64,000 nt of DNA from Halococcus qingdaonensis (GTDB lineage Archaea; Halobacteriota; Halobacteria; Halobacteriales; Halococcaceae), in assembly GCF_024508235.1 (NCBI RefSeq), contig NZ_CP101943.1:186001-250000 (forward strand). Reading direction: 5' to 3'. A program made the translations under genes and the position numbers. Shown here in pieces: positions 17,362 to 26,602 of the stretch (the first letter of the stretch is position 1; every line of letters starts with the position of its first letter). A model generated the notes under the pieces. It searched no databases. It worked only from the letters and a program-made list of their open reading frames with translations, and was not told where the DNA came from.

Positions 17362-18657
17362 ATGGCGAAAAAGGTCGTCACGCGCACCCAGCGCGCTCGC
17401 ATCTGCAACCTCTCGCAGGTGCGTGACGACCTCGATTCGCTCGGGTTCGCCGCCAGCAAGCTCTGGAACGTGGCCCGCTGGACAGCGGGCCGCGTTTGGG
17501 ATGCTTGCGGCCAAATTCCCGGTGCTGGCGACCTCAAATCGTACCTCAAAGGCAGTGGACGCTATGTGGATTTACACAGCCAATCCAGTCAGCGAGTTCT
17601 CGAAGAACTCGATGAGGCGTTCACCGGATGGTACGGCCACCGCGACAACGGGAACGAGAAAGCGAACCCGCCCGGCTACCGCAAACACAACGAACAACAC
17701 CCACGCTCGACGGTCACGTTCAAGCAGAAAGGCTTCAAACACGACGCCGACAACGGCCGAATTCGCCTCTCGAAAGGACGAAATCTCAAAGAAAGCCGCT
17801 CTGACTTCGTACTCTGCGAGTACGATGTCATCGGTCCACGCGGAACAACCATCGAGAACGTCCAACAGGTGCGTGCCGTCTACGAACACGGCGTCTGGCG
17901 CTTGCATATCGTCTGTGACGTTGCAATCGAGGCCTCCGACACACCCGGCAACGGAGTTGCCGGGGTTGACCTCGGTATCTGCAACGTCGCTGCCGTCTCG
18001 TTCGGTGACGAATCCCTGTTGTATCCTGGTGGCGCGTTCAAGGAGGACGAATACTACTTCCTCAAGAAGCGGGCCAGATGTGATGAGAGTACGTCGCGCG
18101 AAGCGCGACGACTCGACCAACGGCGAACCGACCGCCGTACGCACTTCTTCCATACCCTCTCGAAAGACATCATCGAGGAATGTGTCGGGCGAGAGGTCGG
18201 GACGTTGATCGTCGGGGACCTCGGCGGCATCCGCGAAGATACTGAGACCGGCGAGGCCGTCAATTGGGGTACACACGGCAACCTCGATCTACACGGCTGG
18301 CCGTTCAACCGCTTGTGGAAGATGCTCAAGTACAAAGGCGAAATCAAAGGTATCGACGTGGTTCGCAAGAGCGAGCGGGACACGTCGAGGACGTGTGCCG
18401 TGTGCGGCCACGAAGATGAGAGTCAGCGCAAAGAGCGTGGGTTGTACGTTTGTGAGAAATGCGGAACCGTGGCGAATGCCGATTGTGGTGGCGCGGAGAA
18501 TATCCGGCAGAGAGCAGAAGTACCTCCGAATCCGAGCGCTCCGCGCTCGGATAGGAGTAACGGCTGGTTGGCACAGCCAGTGGTTCGCCTGTTCGACCGT
18601 AGCGAGGGCCGTTTTGCCCCGCGAGAACAGGTCGCTCAAACGAACCGCGAACCCTAA
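17362..18657 (+). CDS. tnpB: TnpB RNA-guided nuclease-family protein
   Basis: A 431-residue protein. The N-terminal wedge/REC part (ASKLWNVARW, HSQSSQRVLEEL, NPPGYRKHN) is followed by RuvC-I GVDLGICN (Asp about 203), RuvC-II LIVGDLGGIREDT (about 283-293), a zinc ribbon CAVCG...CEKCG (Cys about 345, 348, 364, 367) and RuvC-III NADCGGAENI (Asp about 374). At RuvC-II the usual E-D-L triplet reads G-D-L, so the canonical catalytic glutamate is missing; the nearest acidic residues are Glu292 and Asp293. The start agrees with the other copies. The C-terminal tail after about residue 390 is diverged. Confidence 0.9.
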   Translation: MAKKVVTRTQRARICNLSQVRDDLDSLGFAASKLWNVARWTAGRVWDACGQIPGAGDLKSYLKGSGRYVDLHSQSSQRVLEELDEAFTGWYGHRDNGNEKANPPGYRKHNEQHPRSTVTFKQKGFKHDADNGRIRLSKGRNLKESRSDFVLCEYDVIGPRGTTIENVQQVRAVYEHGVWRLHIVCDVAIEASDTPGNGVAGVDLGICNVAAVSFGDESLLYPGGAFKEDEYYFLKKRARCDESTSREARRLDQRRTDRRTHFFHTLSKDIIEECVGREVGTLIVGDLGGIREDTETGEAVNWGTHGNLDLHGWPFNRLWKMLKYKGEIKGIDVVRKSERDTSRTCAVCGHEDESQRKERGLYVCEKCGTVANADCGGAENIRQRAEVPPNPSAPRSDRSNGWLAQPVVRLFDRSEGRFAPREQVAQTNREP

Positions 18658-18729
18658 TATCCCAAACGCGGTCGGGAATCCCCGTCCTCAGCGAACCCCG
18701 AAGGGGTGAGCAGGGCGGGGAGGATGTCA
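18640..18729 (+). ncRNA. Predicted omega-RNA/right-end RNA scaffold of the 17.2 kb element
   Basis: The tnpB 3' end and the following bases form a GC-rich structured tail: CGGTCGGGAATCCCCG, then CCCCGAAGGGG (a tight hairpin), closing with GGGGAGGATGTCA. In IS605-family elements the right-end transcript is the TnpB guide scaffold, and sense-overlapping transcripts are known from haloarchaeal IS1341-type elements. The guide would be the bases from 18730. The 5' limit is arbitrary. Confidence 0.55.
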
Positions 18730-18758
18730 ATGCAAACCCTTCTGACTGCTTACTAGTG

Positions 18759-19691
18759 ATGCAATTCACTGCATCCCGTCACGAGGTGGGGAGGGTACAG
18801 GCTTCCGATCCATCGCCCGCCGTGAAGACGTCACGCCGGCGATTCCTCACGGCGGGGGCAGCGGGGATCGCCGGACTCGGCACGCTCGGCAGCGCACGCG
18901 CGGCCCCCGACAGGCACACGCTCACCATCGACGGCTTCGGCCCGTCGACCACCTACTCGTTCACCGTCGGCGGCGATCTCGAAAAGAGCACGGCCGACGG
19001 CGCAACGATCGATCGCAGCGACCGGATCGTCGATCGGAGCGCCCACGGGGCGGTCGGCGACGGCAAAGACGCCTACACGTTCACCGGCGAGCTCTCCTCG
19101 TTCGACTTCGATGGTTCGGGCGAGATCAACGTCCTGCTCGATGGTGAGCCAGCGCACGTCGGGAACCGCCCCGATCACACGCTCGTCATCGACGGGTTCG
19201 GCACGACCACGCCCTACTCGTTCGTCATCGGGAAGGGGACTGCCAGCCAGAGCGACGCCTGCGATGCAAGCGTCAACGACAGCGACCGTACCACCGACTT
19301 CGGCACTGGCGGCGCGGTCCGGTCCGGAACGGACGCGTACGTCTACGACGGCTTCCTCCAGTCGTTCGACTTCGATCGGACCGGCGAGATCAACGTCACC
19401 ATCGACGGGGAGGCCGCCCACGTCGGCCGGCGTCCCGATCGAACGCTGACGATCGCCGGCGATGGCGAGTACACCCCCTACGAGCTCTCGGTCAGCGGCT
19501 CGATCCGGGGGATAATCGAGATCGACGAGGAACAGGCTATCGTCGACAGCCCCACCGTCTCCGGTGCCGTGAGCGGCGACGGACGTGACACGTACACCTA
19601 CGATGGCGACCTGACCGAACTCACGTACCCCGACGACTGCTCGCCCGTGATACACAGCAACGACGAGGTCGTCACCAGAACCGACTACTGA
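18759..19691 (+). CDS. Tat-exported protein with three tandem repeats
   Basis: A 310-residue protein with a twin-arginine signal (TSRRRFLTAGAAGIAG, cleavage near SARAA). Three repeats of about 85 residues follow, each starting with TLxIDGFG-x-TTPYSF, passing GAVxxGxDAYxYxG and SFDFD-x-x-GEINV, and ending EPAHVGxRPD. The third repeat is diverged and ends SPVIHSNDE. No family is recognised; the pattern suggests repeated beta-sandwich modules acting outside the cell. ATG 18759 starts only about 30 bases after the IS right end, while GTG 18822 (VKTSRRRFL) would give a compact Tat signal. The insertion may have displaced the native promoter. Confidence 0.75.
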   Translation: MQFTASRHEVGRVQASDPSPAVKTSRRRFLTAGAAGIAGLGTLGSARAAPDRHTLTIDGFGPSTTYSFTVGGDLEKSTADGATIDRSDRIVDRSAHGAVGDGKDAYTFTGELSSFDFDGSGEINVLLDGEPAHVGNRPDHTLVIDGFGTTTPYSFVIGKGTASQSDACDASVNDSDRTTDFGTGGAVRSGTDAYVYDGFLQSFDFDRTGEINVTIDGEAAHVGRRPDRTLTIAGDGEYTPYELSVSGSIRGIIEIDEEQAIVDSPTVSGAVSGDGRDTYTYDGDLTELTYPDDCSPVIHSNDEVVTRTDY

Positions 19692-19785
19692 GAACGATAT
19701 CGATCGTCCCCGAACTGCCCAAATACTACATTCGTTCCCTTCCTGTGTTTTTCGGGTGTATCAGTCGGCTGATCGCGACCACCGC

Positions 19786-21255
19786 TCAGTCCGTGGCGGG
19801 ATCGGCCCGTTCGGTGTTCGCACCATCTCCGCTTTCCCCGCGTGGGAGCCCGAAGACGACCACGAGCGAAACGAGCCCGATGACAGCCGAAACGACGAAC
19901 GCCGACGAGAGCCCGCTCGCCAGCGCGGCGGCCGCCCCCGCCGGCGGCGTGTTCGTCTCGAAGAGCACGCGCTGGAGGTCACCGAGCGTCGACACGCCGG
20001 GGACGGCCGCGAGCTGTCCGCGTGCGAGCGTCGTGATCACGAACCCGAGCACGGACACACCCATCGCGCCGCCGAGCTGGCGGAAGAACTGCTGGGAGGA
20101 GGTCGCGAGCCCCATCTGCTCGGCTCCGAGATGGTTCTGGATCACGGTGAGCAACGGTGGCGTCACCGTCCCCATGCCGACACCCATGACGAACGCGACG
20201 GCGACGATCACGACGAGCGACGTTGCGGGCGTCCAGAACGCGCCCGCGGCGAAACTCACCGCGATACAGGCCGTGCCGACGATCGAGAGCCGGCGTTCGC
20301 CGATGCGTTCGGTCATACGGCCCGCGAGTACACTCATGCCCGACCAGCCGATCGAGATCGGCACGACCGCGATCGCCGAGCTGTTCGCGCCGCCGTGAAC
20401 ACTCTGGACGAACAGCGGGATGTAGGTCAGCCCGGCGAAGACGACGAAGCTCGTGAGGAAACCGGCGGTGATGGTGGCGAGAAAGGTCCGATCGCCGAAC
20501 AGCGCCAGTGGAATGATCGGTTCGCTGGCCCGGCGTTCGGCGAGATAGAAGCCGCCGAGCGAGGCGAGACCGATCACGACGGCGACGCCGGCAGCGAGCG
20601 GCTGAGTCGTGAGCAGTTCGAGGCCGATCAGGATCGTGCCGACGCCCACTGCGATGGCGAGTGCCCCTGCGTAGTCGATATCGCCCGTGGCTGCGCCCGT
20701 CGATTCGTCGAGCGTCGTCGCGATGAACGCGACCGCGATGATTCCGACGGGGACGTTCACGTAGAAGACCCAGCGCCAGCCGAGCGTCGAGACGATCGCG
20801 TAGCCGAGCGGTGGGCCGAGCACGCTCGCAACGCCCCAGACCGAGCCGCCGAGTCCGATGGCCCAGCCACGGCGCTCTGGCGGGTAGATCACGCCGAGAA
20901 TGGTGTAGGGTAGCGCGAGCATCGCCCCACCGCCGATGCCCTGGATCGCACGAAAGGCGACGAGTTCGGCCATGCTGCCGGCCGCACCCGAGAGCACGCT
21001 ACCGGCGACGAAGGCGGCGATGCCGACGTAGAAGAGCTTCTTCCGGCCGTAGGCGTCGGCCAGTCGGCCGAACAGCGGCATCGTCACCGCGGTGAACAGC
21101 ATATACGAGGTGAACACCCATGGGTAGAGTTCGAGCCCGCCGAGCGCGGCGACAACCGTCGGCATCGCGGTCGTCACGACGGTGCCGTCGATCGCGGCGA
21201 GGAAGATCCCGACCAGTACGCCGATGGTCACGAACTGCCGTTCTCGCTCCTCCAC
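19786..21255 (-). CDS. DHA2-family (EmrB/QacA-like) MFS drug exporter
   Basis: A 489-residue protein with about fourteen hydrophobic segments. DGTVVTTAMPTVV in TM1 and GRLADAYGRKKLF (motif A) are the classical DHA2 signatures, followed by RAIQGIGGGAML (motif B-like) and LGPPLGYAIV (antiporter motif C region). Such proteins expel hydrophobic or cationic compounds against protons. No adjacent regulator is seen. The start has DGTVV in the usual place, about 25 residues from the N-terminus. Confidence 0.88.
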   Translation of the reverse strand: MEERERQFVTIGVLVGIFLAAIDGTVVTTAMPTVVAALGGLELYPWVFTSYMLFTAVTMPLFGRLADAYGRKKLFYVGIAAFVAGSVLSGAAGSMAELVAFRAIQGIGGGAMLALPYTILGVIYPPERRGWAIGLGGSVWGVASVLGPPLGYAIVSTLGWRWVFYVNVPVGIIAVAFIATTLDESTGAATGDIDYAGALAIAVGVGTILIGLELLTTQPLAAGVAVVIGLASLGGFYLAERRASEPIIPLALFGDRTFLATITAGFLTSFVVFAGLTYIPLFVQSVHGGANSSAIAVVPISIGWSGMSVLAGRMTERIGERRLSIVGTACIAVSFAAGAFWTPATSLVVIVAVAFVMGVGMGTVTPPLLTVIQNHLGAEQMGLATSSQQFFRQLGGAMGVSVLGFVITTLARGQLAAVPGVSTLGDLQRVLFETNTPPAGAAAALASGLSSAFVVSAVIGLVSLVVVFGLPRGESGDGANTERADPATD

Positions 21256-21440
21256 GGACTAAGCCTCCCGAGGACTGCGGGATCCATCCGATCGAACGCT
21301 GCGTGTTCCGTGCATGGGGATGGTACTCGATTTGGCCTTTTAAATTCGGGGCCCCCAGCTTCCATCTTCCCGTCACTACTGCCGTCGGCCCCTGGGTGGA
21401 AGGGTGGAGGATTTTAGCCGCCGGCGGTCAGACAGTAGGT

Positions 21441-21953
21441 ATGGAGTTCACCGTGGTACAGGGCGATATCGCCGCCCAGGAGGCCGATGCGCTCGTGAAC
21501 GCCGCCGGCACGAGTCTGGAGATGGGATCGGGCGTTGCGGGGGCGCTCAGACGCGGTGCGGGCGAGGAGATCAACAAGGCGGCCGTCTCACAGGGACCCA
21601 TCGATCTCGGTACCGTGGCCGTCACCGACGCCTACGACCTCGATGCCGAGTGGGTGCTCCACGCCGCCGCGATGCCACATTACGGGGACGGACAAGCCAC
21701 CGCCGAGAGCATCCGTGCGGCGACGCGAAACAGCCTCGCACGTGCCGACGATCTGGGCTGTGAGTCGCTCGTGCTGCCGGCACTGGGCTGTGGCGTCGCC
21801 GGATTCGATCTCAGGGAGGGCGTCCGACTCATCTGCGAGGAACTCGCAGCGTACGATCCGGCTTCGTTGACCGACGTTCGACTCATCGGCTACAGCGACA
21901 GCGAGGTCGAAACCATCCGCGAAGTGGTGACCGACGTTCATGACGACGAGTAA
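21441..21953 (+). CDS. Macro domain protein (ADP-ribose/O-acetyl-ADP-ribose hydrolase-like)
   Basis: A 170-residue single macro domain. VVQGDIAAQEADALVNAAG is the ADP-ribose-binding first strand and loop, MGSGVAGALRRGAG the phosphate loop, HAAAMPHYG and LPALGCGVAGFDL complete the pocket. Members hydrolyse O-acetyl-ADP-ribose or reverse ADP-ribosylation of proteins and nucleic acids. ATG 21441 gives the canonical N-terminus; GATTTTAG lies about 25-32 bases upstream. Confidence 0.88.
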   Translation: MEFTVVQGDIAAQEADALVNAAGTSLEMGSGVAGALRRGAGEEINKAAVSQGPIDLGTVAVTDAYDLDAEWVLHAAAMPHYGDGQATAESIRAATRNSLARADDLGCESLVLPALGCGVAGFDLREGVRLICEELAAYDPASLTDVRLIGYSDSEVETIREVVTDVHDDE

Positions 21954-22109
21954 ATGTAGGAGCCGTACAGGTTCGACACGGACCTGACCATCGCTGAGGC
22001 GGGCATCATCGCTCCACGGCATCGATAGCGAAAAAATCGCGTCACGGCACGACTATCATGGACGATCGTCTCCGGTAGATTAATGCCGGCGGAGCCGCCT
22101 CGATAATGT

Positions 22110-23297
22110 ATGGCAAAAAATGACTCTAGTGGGAACCTGAAGGGAGACACGACGGGCTCCTCCCGACGGACGTTCCTGCGAACGGCCGGCGCGCTCGGCG
22201 TCGTCGGTGCGACCGGGCTCGCAGGCTGTGCCGGTGGCGGCGGTGGCAACGGCTCCGGCGGCAACGGGACGAGCGGCGGGAGCGGTGGTGGCAACGGCTC
22301 CGGCGGGAACGGCTCCGGTGGTGGGGGCGGCTCCAACAACCTCGTCTGGGACGCCGGCGGCACCGGCGGGACCTACTACCCGCTCTCGAACGAGATCAAA
22401 CAGATCGTCCAGTCGAACACCGACTTCAGCCTGCAGGTGCGTTCGACGGGTGCCTCCGTCGAGAACGTTGGCAGCCTCGCCGACGGGTCGGCCGACTTCG
22501 CGCTGATCCAGAACGACATCGCCTCGTTCGCGAAAAACGGCACGGGTATCGACGCCTTCCAGGACAACGCGATCAAGAACCTGCGCGGCGTCGCCACGCT
22601 CTACCCGGAGACGATCACCGTCGTCACGCCCGGCAGCAGCGACGTCGAAAAGATCGCCGACCTGAGCGGCAAGACGATCAACACCGGCGATCTCGGCAGC
22701 GGGACGCAGGTCGACGCGAAGACGATCCTCGAAGCAGTAGGTGTCTCCGATTTCACCGAACAGAACACCGACTTCTCGCAGGCCGCCGAACAGATCCAGA
22801 ACGGCGACATCGACGCCTCGTTCGTCGTCGGCGGCTGGCCGGTCGGCGCGATCTCGGAGCTCGCCGAGACGAGTTCGATCGGCATCGTCGCCATCGACGG
22901 CGACGAGCGCAAGCAGGTCAAACAGGCCGCGGACTTCTTCGCCAACGACGAGATTCCGGGCGGCACCTACCAGGGCGTCAGCGACGCCAAACCCACCGTC
23001 GCCGTCCAGGCGATGATCGCCACGACGACGCAGGTGCCCGAGGAGACGGTCCAGAACGTGACGGCCGCGATCTTCGACAACGTCTCCGATCTCACGATCA
23101 AGACGGACTCCATCAGCGCCGACTCCGCCCAGGACGGGATGTCGATCGATCTCCATCCCGGTGCGGCGGCGTACTTCGACTCGGCGGGCGGTGGCTCCGG
23201 CACCGCGAGCGGTGGGACGACGATGGATGGCGGTACCGACGAGGGGATGGGAACGGAGGCCGGAACCGCGATGGGCAACGACACCACCTCGTCCTAA
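22110..23297 (+). CDS. TAXI-family TRAP transporter solute receptor (Tat lipoprotein)
   Basis: A 395-residue extracellular binding protein. Tat motif SSRRTFLRTAG is followed by lipobox GATGLAGC, so the mature N-terminus is a lipid-anchored Cys. A glycine/serine-rich linker of about 45 residues (GGGGNGSGGNG type) leads to the TAXI domain, with AGGTGGTYYPLSNEI, DLSGKTINTGDLGSGT and GGWPVGAISELA. A second low-complexity Gly/Thr tail ends the protein. It delivers substrate to the permease at 23864; TAXI systems often carry glutamate or other carboxylates, but the ligand is unknown. AGATTAATG at 22079-22087 is a plausible TATA element. Confidence 0.9.
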   Translation: MAKNDSSGNLKGDTTGSSRRTFLRTAGALGVVGATGLAGCAGGGGGNGSGGNGTSGGSGGGNGSGGNGSGGGGGSNNLVWDAGGTGGTYYPLSNEIKQIVQSNTDFSLQVRSTGASVENVGSLADGSADFALIQNDIASFAKNGTGIDAFQDNAIKNLRGVATLYPETITVVTPGSSDVEKIADLSGKTINTGDLGSGTQVDAKTILEAVGVSDFTEQNTDFSQAAEQIQNGDIDASFVVGGWPVGAISELAETSSIGIVAIDGDERKQVKQAADFFANDEIPGGTYQGVSDAKPTVAVQAMIATTTQVPEETVQNVTAAIFDNVSDLTIKTDSISADSAQDGMSIDLHPGAAAYFDSAGGGSGTASGGTTMDGGTDEGMGTEAGTAMGNDTTSS

Positions 23298-23360
23298 CGC
23301 GGTGGCCGACCACGCGTTTCGAACCGTCCGTCGAACACCGACGACCGAACAGCATTACCG

Positions 23361-23867
23361 ATGACCGACCGACAGCGACGGACCGTTCGTCTGTTACTCG
23401 TGGTAGTAGCCATCGGGCTGGCGGTCACTGCCGTCGCCGCGGCGACGCCGGCCGGGCGTACGCTCGTCGTCAACGATGCAAGCAGTGGCGAGAAACTGCT
23501 CGCAACCCCCGTCTCGAACGGGACGCCGGTCGTCCTCAGCTACAATCACAGCGTCGAGAAGACGCCCGTCCACGACATCTACGTCGTCCGGAACGACTCG
23601 CTCGTGATGACGGGCATGGAGTTTCAGTCCTATGGCTGGGGGTTACCGGCGCGCGCGAACGTCACCCGCGAGAACGGTTCGTTCACCTTCGATCCGCAGG
23701 GACGCTACGAGGAACTGTACGTGAAACCGGGTCGGACCGCCGGCCACCGGCTTCGGGTGGGCAACACCAGCTATGATCTCGTTGCACGGTCGGATGCCGA
23801 GGGTGTCCGCCTCCACCTCACCGAACGATCGGTCCTGCAGAACACACTCGATACTCTTGATTCATGA
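23361..23867 (+). CDS. DUF1850 protein of the TAXI-TRAP operon
   Basis: A 168-residue protein with one N-terminal TM (LLLVVVAIGLAVTAVAAAT) or signal anchor and a small domain facing outside, with SYNHSVEKTPVHDIY, the family hallmark (H-S-V-x-K). DUF1850 genes are regularly found between TAXI receptor and fused permease genes; their role in transport is not established. It starts 64 bases after the receptor gene, and its TGA overlaps the ATG of the permease by four bases, so translation is probably coupled. Confidence 0.85.
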   Translation: MTDRQRRTVRLLLVVVAIGLAVTAVAAATPAGRTLVVNDASSGEKLLATPVSNGTPVVLSYNHSVEKTPVHDIYVVRNDSLVMTGMEFQSYGWGLPARANVTRENGSFTFDPQGRYEELYVKPGRTAGHRLRVGNTSYDLVARSDAEGVRLHLTERSVLQNTLDTLDS

Positions 23868-26602
23868 GCACTGATACAGCAACCGACGAGACAGGCGTCA
23901 CAGGTGACGCTGCCGAAGACGCCGACGAACTGATCGACGAACTCGAACGCCGGCGCTCGCTGCGTGGGCTGGCGGGGATGGCCGTCATCGTCGTCGCAGT
24001 CGCGTTCTCGGCGTACCAGCTCTGGCTCGCCGCCCGCGGGTTCACGTTCACGTTCTCGCTCCCGCTGTATGGCGAGATCAACCTCGGCTCGCTCCAGTCG
24101 CTGCAGGTCAACAGCATCCACGTCACGTTTGGCCTGTTGCTCACCTTCCTGCTCTTTCCGGCGACGCAGGGCGATGGCTTTCTCTCGCGGCGGCTGGCAC
24201 GGCTCGTCCCGATACTCGAAACGCGGCTGGGCGAGACGAACCCGGTTACTCGCGGGGCGCGCGGCGTTCGTGGCGTGATCCGCTGGCTCCTGCTCGATCC
24301 CGACCGCGAACGCGTCACGCCCGTCGATATTCTCTTGATCGCCGTCTCGATCCTCACCACACTCTACATCCTGCTCGATTTCGACGAGGTCCAGCTGCTC
24401 CGCTCGCTCGGGCTTGACTCCGGGCAGACGATCGCCGAACTGGTGCCAGCACTGTCGACACCCGTCGGCGCGCTCTCCGCGATTGGGATCCCTCTCGACG
24501 AGACCTCGGCCGCGTTCGTTCTCGGGGCGCTCGGCGTGTTGCTCGTGCTCGAAGCGACCCGGCGGACGCTCGGCTTCTATCTCATGTCGATCGTCGGGCT
24601 GTTCATCGTCTACGCGCGCTTTGGCTACCTGATCCCGGGTGACGCACCGATCGTCGGCGTACTCGGACAGATCCCGCAGAGTCCGTGGTCGACCGTCATC
24701 CAGAACCTCTGGTACAACACCGCCAACGGCGTCTTCGGCGTTCCGGTTCGGGTGAGCGTCCAGTTCATCTATATCTTCATCCTCTTCGGGGCCTTCCTCG
24801 AGATGAGCGGTGCGGGCAAGTGGTTCATCGATCTCGCCTACTCGGTCACGGGCCGACGCAAGGGCGGGCCGGCGAAGGCGTCGATCCTCGCTTCGGGGTT
24901 CATGGGGATGATCTCGGGTTCGTCGATCGCGAACACCGTCACCACCGGCGCGTTCACGATCCCGCTGATGAAGAAGACGGGCTACCGGGCCGAGTTCTCC
25001 GGTGCGGTCGAAGCCTCCGCTTCCTCGGGCGGGCAGATCCTCCCGCCCGTGATGGGTGCGGCGGCGTTCCTCATCGTCGAGTACACCCAGACGCCGTTCG
25101 CGAACGTCATCGTCGCGGCGGCGATCCCCGCGATCGTCTTCTTCTTCGGCGTCTGGGTGATGGTCCATCTCGAAGCCTCGCGGGCGGGGATCGGCGGCGT
25201 CGATGCGTCCGATCTCGTCGGGCTTCGCTCGCATCTGCGACAGGGCTGGTTCTATCTCGTACCGCTCGTGCTCTTGCTCTACTACCTTCTCGTCGCACGG
25301 CTGACGGTCGCGCGCTCGGCGTGGTATACGATCCTGGCGATCACCGCGCTCATCGCGTTCGTCGCGGCCTACAACAAGCGCACGCGCTGGCCGCTGGTCG
25401 GCGTCATCGGCGGGCTCGCGATCGCGGAATTCCTCGCCCATCTCGTTGCCGGTGTCGGTGTCATCGCTGCGCTCACCGGTGCGGGCGGTGCGGGGATGGC
25501 TCCCGGCGCGGCCGCAGCGGCTATCGCGGGCAAGATGGGCTGGCTCGTCATCGCCGTGAGTTTCCTCACGCTGCTCGCGCGCTCACACGGTGACGCGCCG
25601 CTGATCGACTACGACGATCAGGTCGACGACGCCATCGACACCGTGACGAGCGCGGTTGGTCGCCCACAGTTCGGCAACAACCGGGCGGTCGGATTTCTCA
25701 CGTTCCTCGAAAAGGCGATGGAGTCCGGTGCGCGCACCGCCACCCCCGTGGTGATCGCGGTCGCCGCCGCCGGTATCATCCCCGGCGTCATCAGTACCAC
25801 GGGGCTGGGACCGAACCTGACGACGCTGATCCTCAGCGTCGCGGGCGATTCGCTCGTCCTCCTGCTGGTGATCACCGCGATCTCCTCGATCATCCTCGGG
25901 ATGGGGATGCCGACGACCGTCACCTACATCATCCTCGTCTCGCTGCTCGGCCCGGCCATCTCCAACTTCGAGGTGCCGCTGCTGGCCGCCCACCTGTTCA
26001 TCCTCTACTTCGGTGTGATCGCCGACATCACGCCACCGGTGGCGGTCGCGGCGTATGCGGCCTCCGGCGTGGCGAAATCCGACCCGTTTCAGACGGGTAT
26101 CGAGGCATTCTCGCTGTCGCTCAACAAGGCGATCGTGCCGTTCGCGTTCGTGCTGGTGCCGGGCGTCGTGTTGCTGCGGCGGATCCCGGGCGTGCCGGCC
26201 GACGCCGATCAGGTCTACCGCGTCATCGGGGTCAGTGACGTACTCGACGTCGGCTACTTCGTTCCTGAAGTACTGATCCCGATCGTGGGCGTGTTCCTCG
26301 GCGTGGTCGCGCTCGGGGCGACGGTCATCGGCTTCCTCTACAGCGAGGTGTCGTGGGCCGAGCGGGCCGCGTTCGCGCTCACGGCGCTCCTGTTGATGGC
26401 CCCCGGACTGCTGTTCAACAGCGCCGAGAGCATCCTCGCGGCGCTCGGCATGGCCGTCTCGTTCGACGCGCTCACCTTCGATCTCGCGTTGCGCGCCATC
26501 GGCGGCGTGCTGTTCGCCGCGCTCGCGCTCACCAATCGCCGGCAGATGAAGCCGGAGGCCGAGCGCGCGGAGCAAGGCGACGATGCGGCAGCTGAGGCCT
26601 AG
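23864..26602 (+). CDS. TRAP transporter fused permease (DctQM/TAXI type)
   Basis: A 912-residue inner-membrane protein combining the small (Q) and large (M) TRAP subunits. About four TM segments in the first 220 residues are followed by the DctM-like region with FMGMISGSSIANTVTTGAF, SASSGGQILPPVMGAAAF, LGMGMPTTVTYII and GVIADITPPVAVAAYAASG (the two Na+/substrate site hairpins). A C-terminal extension of four further TM segments is typical of the 4TM-12TM fused type. Its stop shares the CTAG at 26599-26602 with the convergent gene. Confidence 0.92.
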   Translation: MSTDTATDETGVTGDAAEDADELIDELERRRSLRGLAGMAVIVVAVAFSAYQLWLAARGFTFTFSLPLYGEINLGSLQSLQVNSIHVTFGLLLTFLLFPATQGDGFLSRRLARLVPILETRLGETNPVTRGARGVRGVIRWLLLDPDRERVTPVDILLIAVSILTTLYILLDFDEVQLLRSLGLDSGQTIAELVPALSTPVGALSAIGIPLDETSAAFVLGALGVLLVLEATRRTLGFYLMSIVGLFIVYARFGYLIPGDAPIVGVLGQIPQSPWSTVIQNLWYNTANGVFGVPVRVSVQFIYIFILFGAFLEMSGAGKWFIDLAYSVTGRRKGGPAKASILASGFMGMISGSSIANTVTTGAFTIPLMKKTGYRAEFSGAVEASASSGGQILPPVMGAAAFLIVEYTQTPFANVIVAAAIPAIVFFFGVWVMVHLEASRAGIGGVDASDLVGLRSHLRQGWFYLVPLVLLLYYLLVARLTVARSAWYTILAITALIAFVAAYNKRTRWPLVGVIGGLAIAEFLAHLVAGVGVIAALTGAGGAGMAPGAAAAAIAGKMGWLVIAVSFLTLLARSHGDAPLIDYDDQVDDAIDTVTSAVGRPQFGNNRAVGFLTFLEKAMESGARTATPVVIAVAAAGIIPGVISTTGLGPNLTTLILSVAGDSLVLLLVITAISSIILGMGMPTTVTYIILVSLLGPAISNFEVPLLAAHLFILYFGVIADITPPVAVAAYAASGVAKSDPFQTGIEAFSLSLNKAIVPFAFVLVPGVVLLRRIPGVPADADQVYRVIGVSDVLDVGYFVPEVLIPIVGVFLGVVALGATVIGFLYSEVSWAERAAFALTALLLMAPGLLFNSAESILAALGMAVSFDALTFDLALRAIGGVLFAALALTNRRQMKPEAERAEQGDDAAAEA

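Larger units (their letters stand above)
17187..18731 (+). mobile_element. Complete IS1341-type (IS200/IS605 family) element
   Basis: A structured left end (17191-17280: AGGCGCAA, CTCCCT, AGGGAGGGG, ATACGCGCCGTAAGCT) is followed by a tnpB gene and a right end finishing GGGGAGGATGTCA at 18717-18729. The same terminal 13-mer closes the element at 33894 and the solo ends at 27174 and 56165. There is no tnpA, so transposition would need one in trans. Outer limits are inferred from where the copies stop resembling each other. Confidence 0.8.

Noticed and set aside
19756-20913. Large acidic/His-rich plus-strand frame opposite the DHA2 exporter
   Set aside because: The minus strand has fourteen TM segments and MFS motifs; this is its shadow.
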